Positions 1 to 6,313 of a stretch of 6,313 nucleotides of DNA are shown here, piece after piece (position 1 is the stretch's first letter; each line of letters opens with the position of its first letter). The DNA comes from Auritidibacter sp. Marseille-P8566 (lineage in GTDB: Bacteria > Bacteroidota > Bacteroidia > Flavobacteriales > Flavobacteriaceae). The position numbers and the translations under genes are program-made. The notes beneath the pieces are model-generated. The model was not told the DNA's origin. It saw only the letters and a program-made list of their open reading frames with translations, and ran no database searches. Location of the stretch: the NCBI GenBank assembly GCA_943325595.2, contig CALPQA020000118.1, positions 1-6,313 on the forward strand, given 5' to 3'.

Positions 1-179
1 AACTTTACGAAAGTAAAATTTTATATGAAAATACATGTAATAAATGTCATAAATTATATAATCCAACAGATTATAAAAAAACAGAATGGCCAGGTATTTT
101 ATATAGTATGCAGGGAAAAGCAAAACTAAATGACAACCAAATTGCGGGATTGCTTAACTATATTAATTCCCAGATATAG
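1..179 (+). CDS. Small c-type cytochrome, 3' end only
   Basis: The 5' part lies outside the window. Frame 3 stays open from the left edge to a TAG at 177-179, giving 58 visible residues. They contain one CNKCH motif (positions 36-50), the CxxCH signature for covalent haem c attachment, in the familiar setting 'LYENTCNKCHKLY'. About 20 residues after the His comes a 'SMQGKAKL' stretch whose Met is a candidate sixth haem ligand, followed by a short C-terminal helix ending 'LLNYINSQI'. This fits the C-terminal domain of a small mono- or dihaem cytochrome, which would act in the periplasm or as a membrane-anchored electron carrier. The signal peptide and any second haem site cannot be seen. The next gene starts 9 bases after the stop, in the same frame, so the two may be cotranscribed. 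The specific electron-transfer partner is unknown. The haem-binding call is fairly secure; the subfamily is not. Confidence 0.75.
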   Translation, partial: LYESKILYENTCNKCHKLYNPTDYKKTEWPGILYSMQGKAKLNDNQIAGLLNYINSQI

Positions 180-188
180 ATTTATTTC

Positions 189-542
189 ATGGAAGAATTC
201 AAACAAAACGAACTCTCCTGGAATGATTTCGAAAAAGTTGCCATTCACGTTGGTACGATTTTGGAAGTAAATGATTTCCCTGAGGCAAGAAAACCCGCAT
301 ACCAACTCACAATTGATTTTGGTGTCACCATCGGCATAAAAAAAACGTCAGCACAAATCACAAAGCGGTATGAAAAAGAGGATTTAATCAATCGGCAAAT
401 TGTGGCTGTTGTCAATTTTCCCAAAAAGCAAATCGGCAAATTCATGAGCGAATGTCTTGTTCTTGGTGCGGTTGGTACTGAAGGCGATGTGATTTTATTA
501 GCAACAGACGCCAAAGTTGAAAACGGTTTGAGAATAGGTTAA
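189..542 (+). CDS. csaA: CsaA-like tRNA-binding domain protein
   Basis: A 117-residue protein that is essentially one tRNA-binding (OB-fold) domain, the EMAP-II/Trbp111/CsaA fold. The visible signature is a run of CsaA-type blocks: 'DFEKVAIHVGTI' (about 14-25), 'DFPEARKPAY' (about 29-38), 'IGIKKTSAQIT' (about 48-58), 'VAVVNFPKKQIGKFMSE' (about 72-88) and 'CLVLGA' (about 89-94). Bacillus CsaA is about 110 residues and forms a dimer with export-related chaperone activity reported for it; the family also resembles C-terminal domains of methionyl-tRNA synthetases. Here the protein stands alone and is cytoplasmic, with no signal peptide. The usual Arg of the 'DIRVGTI' block is His. The start is well fixed, because the upstream cytochrome stop at 177-179 is in the same frame and the ATG at 189 is the first ATG after it. 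Its TAA shares a TTAA with the stop of the convergent ATPase gene. The family call is strong; a role in secretion is inferred only from homologs. Confidence 0.93.
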   Translation: MEEFKQNELSWNDFEKVAIHVGTILEVNDFPEARKPAYQLTIDFGVTIGIKKTSAQITKRYEKEDLINRQIVAVVNFPKKQIGKFMSECLVLGAVGTEGDVILLATDAKVENGLRIG

Positions 543-3052
543 AACACTGGATTATTCCGTCTGACAAACCATTTCCAAATTTCTATCCAAAGCACAGAAA
601 TCGTTGCAACAAGCAAACAAACACCTACTTCCATTGCTTGTAAGGGCACTACCATAAAGAAATTTGCCACGGGCGGAAAATATAATATCACTCCCACCAG
701 AAAAAGAGTGGACGCGTTAATTAGTACCATTAAATTGTTTTTATTCCGAATTGAAGTTAGAACCGAATAATAGAAAGAACGGTTAACAAGCGCCAGAACG
801 ATATTAGAAAAAATTAAGGTGGTAAAAGCCATCGTTCTGGTTTTGAATTCATCTCCGCCATTTTGAATTGAATATTGATATACACACAATATTCCAAGCC
901 CAATTACTATTCCTTGAATGACACTAATAATTTTCTCGTTTAATGTCAAAAAAGTACTCGTTAATTTTCGTGGTGGTTGCTTCATACTGTTTTTCTCTCC
1001 AGCTTCATTTTCATAAACAATCGTACACATAGGTCCCATAACAATTTCAAGGAAAATCACGTGAATTGGTGTGAAAATATCAGGGTATTTCCAACCTAAA
1101 AATAAGGGTAATGAAACAGTCATTACGATGGGAATGTGAATTGAAATAATGTATCGAATGGCTTTTTTTAAATTCGTATAAATGCGTCTTCCCGCGGTAA
1201 TGGCAACAATTAATTTTGATAAATCGTCGTCAATTAATATTAAGTCGGCAGCTGTTTTTGCAATTTCGGTTCCCTTTTTTCCCATTGCAATCCCAATATG
1301 TGATGCTTTCAAGGCAGGACCGTCATTCACACCATCACCAACCATTGCTACCACTTGATGGTCTTTTTTCAAAGCCTTCATTACAGCTAATTTTGCTTCG
1401 GGAAACATGCGGGTTAATAAGGTAGTTTTGTGAATGGCTTTAAGCATTTCCGACTCATTTAGCTTCATGATTTCGTGCCCTTCAATTGCCGTCGTTGCAT
1501 TTTGGATCCCTGCTTTTTCAGCAATGGCTATCGTAGTTGCGCTATTATCGCCTGTAATTACTTTTACTTGAATTCCGGCTTCATAAAATTGGTTGATAAC
1601 TTCTTTAATATTTTTCTTTGGAGGATCATAAAAAGCGACTAAACCCACAAAATTGAACTTTAGATCTTGCTGTATTTTAGGGAAAGCTGTTCCTTCAAAA
1701 TCAGAATAACCAACTCCTAAAATCCGATGTCCTTTGGAGGCAATGGCATCAATTATCTTCTGAACTTTTTCTTTTTCCTCGTTAGAAAGGGAAGATACTC
1801 TCAAAATGGCTTCGGCACCACCTTTGGCCGCTATGATTCTGTTACCCTTTTTATTCTGAAAAACATGCGTCATCATAGGTGGTTTTCCATCCAATGGGTA
1901 TTCGTGAACCATGGAATACAAATGCCGATCATCAGATTCAGTCGAAAGTTTGTATTCGTGATGCAAGGTTTTTTCCATTGGGTCAAACGGAATTGGCTCA
2001 CTTGCCCACATCGCTATTTCAATGACTTTTTTGGCTTCAATATCCCAATTTCCATCTTCTGATAAATGCTGCGTTTGAAAAGCATAAACCGCCTGTAAAC
2101 TCATTTTATTTTCGGTAATTGTCCCCGTTTTATCAGTGCAAATCACAGTAGCACCACCCAAAGTTTCCACCGTTCTGATTTTTTTTACAATAATGCCTTC
2201 TTTCATTAATCTCCAAGAACCCAATGCCATAAAAGTGGTAAACGCAACAGGTATTTCCTCTGGTATGATTGACATGGCGAGCGTTAAAGCCTTTAGTAAA
2301 CTGCCCAATAAACAATGGGTTTTCCACAAATAGAAACCAAAAACTAGCATAAAAATCACAATTCCAATTGTTGCCATTCCTTTTGCAAACGTTTCAATCT
2401 GAATTTGTAATGGCGTGCGTTCTTCTTCAATTGATAAGATGGAAGTACCTAGTTTACCAATTTTTGAATTTTCACCAATAGCAATAGCGCGATAAAAAGC
2501 TACTCCAGAAACTACCAATGTACCGCTAAATACTTTATTTTCTTCTGATTTTTTAGATTTTAATACTGAAAAAGCTTCGCCAGTTAATGAAGCTTCATTG
2601 ACAGAAAAATCAGTACTGTATAAAATTTCTCCATCAGCATTTATAGTACTTCCTTCTTTTGCGATGACAATATCATTGATTACAATTTCAATTGTTGGAA
2701 TGTAGATTATTTGCCCATTTCGCAACACTTCACTAAGTGGTTCGGTGAGTTTTTCTAATGCTTCTAGCGCTTTCCGACTGCGATTGTCTTGGTAAAATGA
2801 AATTCCTGAAACAACAACTAAGGCAAATAACATAAAATAGGCTTCATCATATTTTTGTAAAATGAAGTAAATTATGGCCACTGCTATTAATAAAAGTAGC
2901 ATTGGTTCTTTAACAACATCAAATAGTACTAACCACCATTTGTGTTTTGGCTTATGAATTTGTTTGTTTGTTCCAAATTTTGCTCTTGATTGTAGAACTT
3001 CAGTATCGGTCAAGCCGATGATGTTTTCGGGTATATTTATTTTTTTGGACAT
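539..3052 (-). CDS. P-type cation-transporting ATPase (P2-like)
   Basis: An 837-residue inner-membrane pump driven by ATP through a phospho-aspartate intermediate. All motor motifs are present: the actuator loop 'SLTGEA' (155-160), M4 'PEEIP' (264-268), 'DKTGT' with phosphorylated Asp307, 'KGGAE' (410-414) in the nucleotide domain, 'DPP' (476-478), 'TGDN' (500-503) and 'GDGVND' (572-577). The N-terminal 'GLTDTEVLQSRAKFGTN' is a cation-ATPase N domain. Hydrophobic segments fit ten helices: M1-M2 about 47-86, M3-M4 about 223-275, M5-M6 about 628-681, M7-M10 about 708-827. The M5/M6 signatures ('HIPI', 'FLEIVMGPMC', then 'VYENE') differ from SERCA-type Ca2+ pumps and resemble a broad bacterial group annotated only as cation-translocating ATPase, so the ion is not assigned. 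No cytosolic metal-binding domain of the CxxC type is seen, which argues against a Cu+ or Zn2+ P1B pump. An in-frame TAG (3074-3076) precedes the ATG with no other ATG between. It is convergent with csaA and overlaps it by 4 bases. Confidence 0.93.
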   Translation of the reverse strand: MSKKINIPENIIGLTDTEVLQSRAKFGTNKQIHKPKHKWWLVLFDVVKEPMLLLLIAVAIIYFILQKYDEAYFMLFALVVVSGISFYQDNRSRKALEALEKLTEPLSEVLRNGQIIYIPTIEIVINDIVIAKEGSTINADGEILYSTDFSVNEASLTGEAFSVLKSKKSEENKVFSGTLVVSGVAFYRAIAIGENSKIGKLGTSILSIEEERTPLQIQIETFAKGMATIGIVIFMLVFGFYLWKTHCLLGSLLKALTLAMSIIPEEIPVAFTTFMALGSWRLMKEGIIVKKIRTVETLGGATVICTDKTGTITENKMSLQAVYAFQTQHLSEDGNWDIEAKKVIEIAMWASEPIPFDPMEKTLHHEYKLSTESDDRHLYSMVHEYPLDGKPPMMTHVFQNKKGNRIIAAKGGAEAILRVSSLSNEEKEKVQKIIDAIASKGHRILGVGYSDFEGTAFPKIQQDLKFNFVGLVAFYDPPKKNIKEVINQFYEAGIQVKVITGDNSATTIAIAEKAGIQNATTAIEGHEIMKLNESEMLKAIHKTTLLTRMFPEAKLAVMKALKKDHQVVAMVGDGVNDGPALKASHIGIAMGKKGTEIAKTAADLILIDDDLSKLIVAITAGRRIYTNLKKAIRYIISIHIPIVMTVSLPLFLGWKYPDIFTPIHVIFLEIVMGPMCTIVYENEAGEKNSMKQPPRKLTSTFLTLNEKIISVIQGIVIGLGILCVYQYSIQNGGDEFKTRTMAFTTLIFSNIVLALVNRSFYYSVLTSIRNKNNLMVLINASTLFLVGVILYFPPVANFFMVVPLQAMEVGVCLLVATISVLWIEIWKWFVRRNNPVF

Positions 3053-3078
3053 AAGATAAGGCGTAAATTGAAACTACT

Positions 3079-3086
3079 CAAATTTA
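3079..3086 (-). promoter_or_regulatory. Candidate -7 box for the P-type ATPase gene
   Basis: The minus strand reads TAAATTTG, a full match to the Bacteroidota -7 consensus TAnnTTTG, 26 bases before the ATPase ATG. No good TTG lies about 20 bases further upstream; that stretch is only A/T-rich. A start of transcription near 3072 would give a leader of about 20 bases. It sits downstream of the PUR gene terminator, where a separate promoter would be expected. An exact match to an AT-rich consensus in AT-rich DNA can arise by chance. Confidence 0.4.
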
Positions 3087-3142
3087 AGGATTTTATAATT
3101 ATAAATTACTGATAATTAATAGTTTGTTTGTAGTGATAATCC

Positions 3143-3179
3143 AAAAAAAAAGTTCGAAAATCAAATGACTTTCGAACTT
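3143..3179 (-). terminator. Rho-independent terminator of the PUR/DUF3276 gene
   Basis: A perfect 10-bp stem (AAGTTCGAAA at 3150-3159 pairing with TTTCGAACTT at 3170-3179) closes a 10-base loop. Read on the minus strand, the stem runs into an unbroken series of nine T residues (plus-strand A at 3143-3151, partly within the stem). It lies 27 bases after the stop of the gene at 3207-3587 and before the ATPase start, so it should end the transcript of the former. On the plus strand there is no T run and no gene to terminate, so it works in one direction only. Confidence 0.85.
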
Positions 3180-3206
3180 AATAAATATATTTTAGTATTT
3201 TATTTT

Positions 3207-3587
3207 TTAAATATCGTCAAAATCGATATCTGTAAAATTAGATGTTTTTGGAAGTGAAGTCTCCTCTTCAATTTCGACAGGATACTCTTTTTTAAAATCT
3301 TTTTGGTGACGCTCAGAGATTACTTCTTCGCCTTTATGGTTCAAAACATAGGAAGTCATTTCGTCTAAAATTTCTGAGAAAGCGGCGAAATCTTCTTTGT
3401 ACAAATAAATTTTATGTTTTTTAAAATGGTACGAACCGTCTTCTTCAGTGAATTTCTTGCTTTCGGTGATTGTAATGTAATAATCATCGGCTTTTGTAGC
3501 TCTAACATCAAAGAAATAGGTTCTTCTTCCAGCTCTTAAAACTTTAGAATAAATTTCTTCTTTTTCTAACATATCGTTCTCTCTCAT
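3207..3587 (-). CDS. PUR family DNA/RNA-binding protein (DUF3276)
   Basis: A small 126-residue cytoplasmic protein. The core from about residue 10 to 77 ('IYSKVLRAGRRTYFFDVRATKADDYYITITESKKF' followed by 'HFKKHKIYLYKEDFAAFSEIL') has the pattern of a PUR repeat: a four-stranded sheet rich in aromatic and basic residues, then a helix. This is the fold of eukaryotic Pur-alpha and Borrelia BpuR, which bind single-stranded DNA or RNA. The C-terminal 25 or so residues are strongly acidic ('VEIEEE', 'DIDFDDI') and probably disordered. The family is widespread and conserved in Bacteroidota, and its exact role there is not known to me. The ATG at 3587 follows an in-frame TAG (3597-3599). A second ATG at codon 6 (3570-3572) could also serve, but the first fits the family better. 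The gene has a good promoter candidate just upstream and a hairpin terminator just downstream, so it looks like a single-gene transcript. Confidence 0.9.
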   Translation of the reverse strand: MRENDMLEKEEIYSKVLRAGRRTYFFDVRATKADDYYITITESKKFTEEDGSYHFKKHKIYLYKEDFAAFSEILDEMTSYVLNHKGEEVISERHQKDFKKEYPVEIEEETSLPKTSNFTDIDFDDI

Positions 3588-3611
3588 CTTTGCTTTCTAT
3601 TTAATGGAATT

Positions 3612-3642
3612 CAAAAATGATAAAAAATGCAATAAAAAACAA
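3612..3642 (-). promoter_or_regulatory. Candidate promoter of the PUR/DUF3276 gene
   Basis: On the minus strand a TTG (3640-3642) is followed after exactly 20 bases by CATTTTTG (3612-3619), a seven-of-eight fit to the Bacteroidota TTG/TAnnTTTG promoter with expected spacing. Transcription would start near 3605 and leave a leader of about 18 bases before the ATG. It lies wholly in the 61-base gap after the ABC exporter gene. This is the best-matched promoter in the window, though it is judged by consensus only. Confidence 0.5.
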
Positions 3643-3648
3643 CAATTA

Positions 3649-5403
3649 TTACAAATCTTTTTCAGAAAGTTGTTTTAAATACAATTCCTTGTAATACCCT
3701 TCTTGGTTTACTAATTGATTATGAGATCCTTGTTGAATAATTTCGCCTTCATCAAGAATGATAATTTTATCAGCATTTTTAGCAGATGATACCCGATTAC
3801 TTACAATAATAGTAGTTTTGTTTTTACAAAAATGCAGCAAATTAGTTAAAATAGTTTCTTCAGTTTCGGTATCAACGGCTGACAAGCAATCGTCAAGCAA
3901 CAAAATAGGTGGGTTTTTTATTAATGCTCTTGCGATAGAAACCCTTTGTTTTTGCCCACCTGAAAGCGTAATTCCACGTTCGCCCAATATGGTATCGTAC
4001 TTTTTATTGAAGTGGATAATATTATCATGAACCGCCGCATTTTTTGCCGCAGCAATTACTTCGTCATCAGTGGCGTCTTCTTTTCCGAATTTAATGTTGT
4101 TCTTAATAGTATCAGAAAACAAAAAGGCATCTTGTGGCACAATTCCGATATTGTTTCTCAAATCGAATAAATGCACTTTATTTATTGGAGTTCCATCTAT
4201 CAAAATTGAACCTTCCGAAACATCATATAAACGACTAACTAAAGATAAAATACTTGATTTTCCGGAACCTGTTTTTCCGAGAATGGCTAGAGTTTCACCT
4301 TTGTCAACTGTAAAAGAAACATTGTTTAAGGCTTTAATATTGGTGTCATCATAAACAAAAGTTACATTTTGAAAGGAAATAGCGCCTTTTATTTCTGAAT
4401 GTTTTTTGGTGTTGTTTCTAATTTCGGGAACGATTTTTAAAAACTCATTGATTCTTTTTTGAGAGGCTTCGGCTTCTTGAACCATTGACGAAATCCATCC
4501 CAAAGAAGCAACGGGCCATGTAAGCATGTTGACATAAAGTATGAATTCGGCAATTATCCCGATACTTTTTATCGATCCGTTGATGTACATCATTCCACCA
4601 AAATAGATTACAACCAAATTACTCACACCAATTAGCGCCAACATTAAGGGACCAAATAGCGATTGTACTCGCGCCAAATTCATGCTTTTCTCTTTACTTT
4701 CTAATGACAATTGCACTAGGTTTTCTTGATGTTGATTTTCTAACGAATACGCTTTTATCACTCGGATTCCAGAAAAAATCTCCTGAGTAAAACTAGATAT
4801 TTTAGATAAGTATTGTTGAAAAATTGTGCTCCTTTTATTGATTTGCTTGCTTAATTTGAAAATAGCGTAAGATAGTAAAGGAAGTGGGAGTAATGTGTAT
4901 AATGTTAAAAGAGGTGAAACATTGTACATATAGATGATTACAATGGCAAAACGGATGAATGTATTTATAGTGTACATTACCGCGGGACCAACATACATGC
5001 GGACTTTTCCAACGTCTTCGCTAATGCGATTCATCAAATCGCCCGTTCGGTTTTGTTTGTAAAAGCGCTGCGATAGATTTTCATATTGTCTAAATACTTC
5101 ATTTTTCAAATCAAATTCGATGTGTCGCGACATGACAATTAGAGTTTGTCTCATCAAAAAAGTTAGAAATCCAGCTACAATTGAAGTTCCAATAACTAAC
5201 AGAATATTGTGAAGTAATTCGGTGCGAATGGCTGATAAATCGGAAGTTTTTGCAGAAAATGATTCAATTGCATCAAATGACTTACTTATTAATTTCGGGG
5301 TAAATAGAAAGAAAATTTGGGCAATTATAGTAATGAAAATTCCAACTAGGAATCGGAATCTGTATTTTACGAAGTATTTGTTTAAGTATTGTAATTCTTT
5401 CAT
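3649..5403 (-). CDS. ABC exporter half-transporter (MsbA/MdlA type)
   Basis: A 584-residue fusion of one membrane domain and one ATPase domain, the usual length for a type IV ABC exporter that works as a dimer in the inner membrane. Six helices are predicted at roughly 15-37, 66-90, 136-158, 160-183, 248-270 and 280-302. The ATPase domain runs from about 340: A-loop Tyr351, Walker A 'GKTGSGKS' (376-383), Q-loop Gln424, signature 'LSGGQ' (480-484), Walker B 'ILLLDD' with Asp504, D-loop 'SAVD' (508-511). Two residues are unusual: the catalytic Glu position is Asp505, and the switch His is Asn536 ('IVSNRVSS'). The first is shared with MdlA-like and heterodimeric exporters ('LDDxLSAVD'); the second is rarer. 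The substrate (lipid, drug or peptide) cannot be told from sequence. No partner half-transporter is adjacent. The PUR gene follows after 61 bases on the same strand, and leucine dehydrogenase diverges upstream. I saw no clear promoter for it in the 204-base spacer. Confidence 0.92.
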   Translation of the reverse strand: MKELQYLNKYFVKYRFRFLVGIFITIIAQIFFLFTPKLISKSFDAIESFSAKTSDLSAIRTELLHNILLVIGTSIVAGFLTFLMRQTLIVMSRHIEFDLKNEVFRQYENLSQRFYKQNRTGDLMNRISEDVGKVRMYVGPAVMYTINTFIRFAIVIIYMYNVSPLLTLYTLLPLPLLSYAIFKLSKQINKRSTIFQQYLSKISSFTQEIFSGIRVIKAYSLENQHQENLVQLSLESKEKSMNLARVQSLFGPLMLALIGVSNLVVIYFGGMMYINGSIKSIGIIAEFILYVNMLTWPVASLGWISSMVQEAEASQKRINEFLKIVPEIRNNTKKHSEIKGAISFQNVTFVYDDTNIKALNNVSFTVDKGETLAILGKTGSGKSSILSLVSRLYDVSEGSILIDGTPINKVHLFDLRNNIGIVPQDAFLFSDTIKNNIKFGKEDATDDEVIAAAKNAAVHDNIIHFNKKYDTILGERGITLSGGQKQRVSIARALIKNPPILLLDDCLSAVDTETEETILTNLLHFCKNKTTIIVSNRVSSAKNADKIIILDEGEIIQQGSHNQLVNQEGYYKELYLKQLSEKDL

Positions 5404-5525
5404 CTTATTAAGATAATTGTTTTTTTTAGTGTTGTAATTTGATAATAATAGTAAAAAATCAATAACATGTCGTAACCGATATTAATGTCAAAAAATAGCA
5501 ATTATATAAAATTAATATAAAAACA

Positions 5526-5556
5526 GTGCGATAACTGTATTTTTTAATTAGATTTG
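5526..5556 (+). promoter_or_regulatory. Candidate promoter of the leucine dehydrogenase gene
   Basis: TAGATTTG at 5549-5556 matches the Bacteroidota -7 box TAnnTTTG exactly. At the expected distance upstream is GTG (5526-5528), one base away from the TTG element, with a 20-base spacer. The predicted transcript would start near 5563 with a leader of about 45 bases. A short inverted repeat, ACAGT (5523-5527) and ACTGT (5534-5538), overlaps the upstream element and might be a regulator site. All of this is consensus matching in AT-rich DNA. Confidence 0.45.
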
Positions 5557-5607
5557 TAGTAACATATTATCAAAACCGTAAATTAATTTTTTTAAAAAAG
5601 TAAAGCC

Positions 5608-6313
5608 ATGACTACAGAGATTATAAATGCAAACGAACTTCATAAAGTTGACCCTGTTTTCGGACAAATGTCATTTGATAATCACGAGCAAATTGTTTTT
5701 TGCAACGACAAAGATACTGGTTTAAAAGCAATAATTGGAATTCATAACACAACTTTGGGACCTGCTTTGGGAGGAACTAGAATGTGGAAATATACAAATG
5801 AGTGGGAAGCCTTAAATGATGTGCTACGACTTTCTCGTGGAATGACCTATAAATCAGCCATTACAGGATTGAATCTTGGTGGTGGAAAGGCAGTTATTAT
5901 TGGAGATTCTAAAATCGATAAAACACCAGAATTGATTACAAAATTTGGTGAATATGTAAATTCTTTAAGCGGACGCTACATTACTGCCGAAGATGTTGGA
6001 ACAACCACAGAAGACATGGACTTGATTAGAGAAGTTACGCCATTTGTAACTGGAATTTCTCAAAGTAAAGGTGGGTCTGGAAATCCTTCTCCGGTAACGG
6101 CCTATGGCGTTTACATGGGAATGAAAGCAGCCGCAAAATACAAATTTGGTACGGACAATCTAAGCGGAAAAAAAGTCTTAGTTCAAGGAATTGGGCATGT
6201 TGGCGAAACCTTAGTAGATTATTTGGTTAAAGAAGGAGCAATCGTTCAAATTTCCGACATCAATCAAAACAGATTAGAAGAAGTACAATCAAAATACGGT
6301 TCAAAAATATTCA
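5608..6313 (+). CDS. ldh: Leucine (Glu/Leu/Phe/Val-type) dehydrogenase, 3' end missing
   Basis: The first 235 codons of an enzyme usually about 365 residues long; the window ends before the stop. It catalyses reversible NAD+-dependent oxidative deamination of branched-chain amino acids to 2-oxo acids in the cytoplasm, the entry step to their catabolism. The N-terminal catalytic domain shows '[10 protein letters not shown]' (51-60), '[21 protein letters not shown]' with Lys82 and Lys94, spaced 12 apart like the substrate-binding and catalytic lysines of Bacillus LeuDH (Lys68 and Lys80), and '[11 protein letters not shown]' (123-133). '[19 protein letters not shown]' (158-176) leads into the Rossmann domain with 'GIGHVG' (194-199). 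Asp217 ends the second strand ('SDIN'), consistent with NAD+ rather than NADP+. An in-frame TAA at 5593-5595 fixes the ATG at 5608. It is divergent from the ABC exporter. The leucine/branched-chain specificity is inferred from similarity; phenylalanine or valine use is possible. The symbol is the Bacillus name for leucine dehydrogenase, not lactate dehydrogenase. Confidence 0.93.
   Translation, partial: MTTEIINANELHKVDPVFGQMSFDNHEQIVFCNDKDTGLKAIIGIHNTTLGPALGGTRMWKYTNEWEALNDVLRLSRGMTYKSAITGLNLGGGKAVIIGDSKIDKTPELITKFGEYVNSLSGRYITAEDVGTTTEDMDLIREVTPFVTGISQSKGGSGNPSPVTAYGVYMGMKAAAKYKFGTDNLSGKKVLVQGIGHVGETLVDYLVKEGAIVQISDINQNRLEEVQSKYGSKIF

Noticed and set aside
245..514. 89-codon open frame on the minus strand inside csaA
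   Set aside because: It is fully antisense to a well-conserved gene, resembles no family I know, and has no promoter or start context. It is a shadow frame.
2133..2333. Overlapping open frames of 64 and 65 codons on both strands inside the ATPase gene
   Set aside because: They lie across the conserved M4 to DKTGT region of the ATPase, which explains the long open stretches. Their translations show no family features.
539..3052. Naming the ATPase as a Ca2+ or Mg2+ pump
   Set aside because: The ion-binding residues of M5 and M6 do not match characterised Ca2+ pumps, so only the general P-type cation ATPase name is supported.
3758..4354. Plus-strand open frames of 90 and 94 codons opposite the ABC ATPase domain
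   Set aside because: They are antisense to the Walker A and Walker B coding region, with no recognisable domains. They are shadows.
5486..5491. TTGACA on the minus strand upstream of the ABC exporter gene, as a possible -35 box
   Set aside because: No TAnnTTTG or TATAAT-like element follows at a suitable distance, and the Bacteroidota sigma factor does not use the classic -35/-10 pattern.
1..6313. Mobile element, CRISPR array, tRNA or defence island
   Set aside because: No transposase, terminal repeats, regularly spaced repeats, tRNA cloverleaf or defence gene was seen on either strand; genes fill nearly the whole window.

Overview
The window looks like chromosomal DNA from a member of the Bacteroidota, most likely a Flavobacterium-like member of the Flavobacteriaceae. 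This rests on its AT-rich composition, the lack of Shine-Dalgarno sequences before the starts, promoter candidates of the Bacteroidota type (TTG about 20 bases before TAnnTTTG), a DUF3276/PUR-type protein typical of this phylum, and protein sequences that read like flavobacterial orthologs. I see no mobile element, CRISPR array, tRNA, rRNA or prophage. The content is ordinary housekeeping and transport.

Layout. On the left, two genes point right: the 3' end of a small c-type cytochrome (stop at 177-179) and, 9 bases later, a complete csaA-like tRNA-binding-domain protein (189-542). The csaA stop overlaps by 4 bases the stop of a large gene coming the other way, a P-type cation ATPase (539-3052, minus). 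Upstream of the ATPase start lie its probable promoter and a clear Rho-independent terminator (about 3143-3179, minus). The terminator ends the next minus-strand gene, a 126-residue PUR/DUF3276 nucleic-acid-binding protein (3207-3587) that has its own good promoter candidate. Next, also on minus, is a complete ABC exporter half-transporter of the MsbA/MdlA type (3649-5403). A 204-base divergent spacer then separates it from a leucine dehydrogenase gene (5608 onward, plus), which is cut by the right edge.

The genes do not form one obvious pathway. The cytochrome and csaA may share a transcript. The ATPase, PUR protein and ABC exporter are co-directional, but the terminator and internal promoter candidates suggest at least partly separate transcripts. 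Leucine dehydrogenase, the first step of branched-chain amino acid catabolism, is divergently transcribed.

I found no convincing new system. The points most worth a second look are residue-level. The ABC exporter has Asp in place of the catalytic Glu and Asn in place of the switch His. The P-type ATPase has motor motifs intact but lacks most of the SERCA-type Ca2+ ligands in M5 and M6, so its ion is uncertain.
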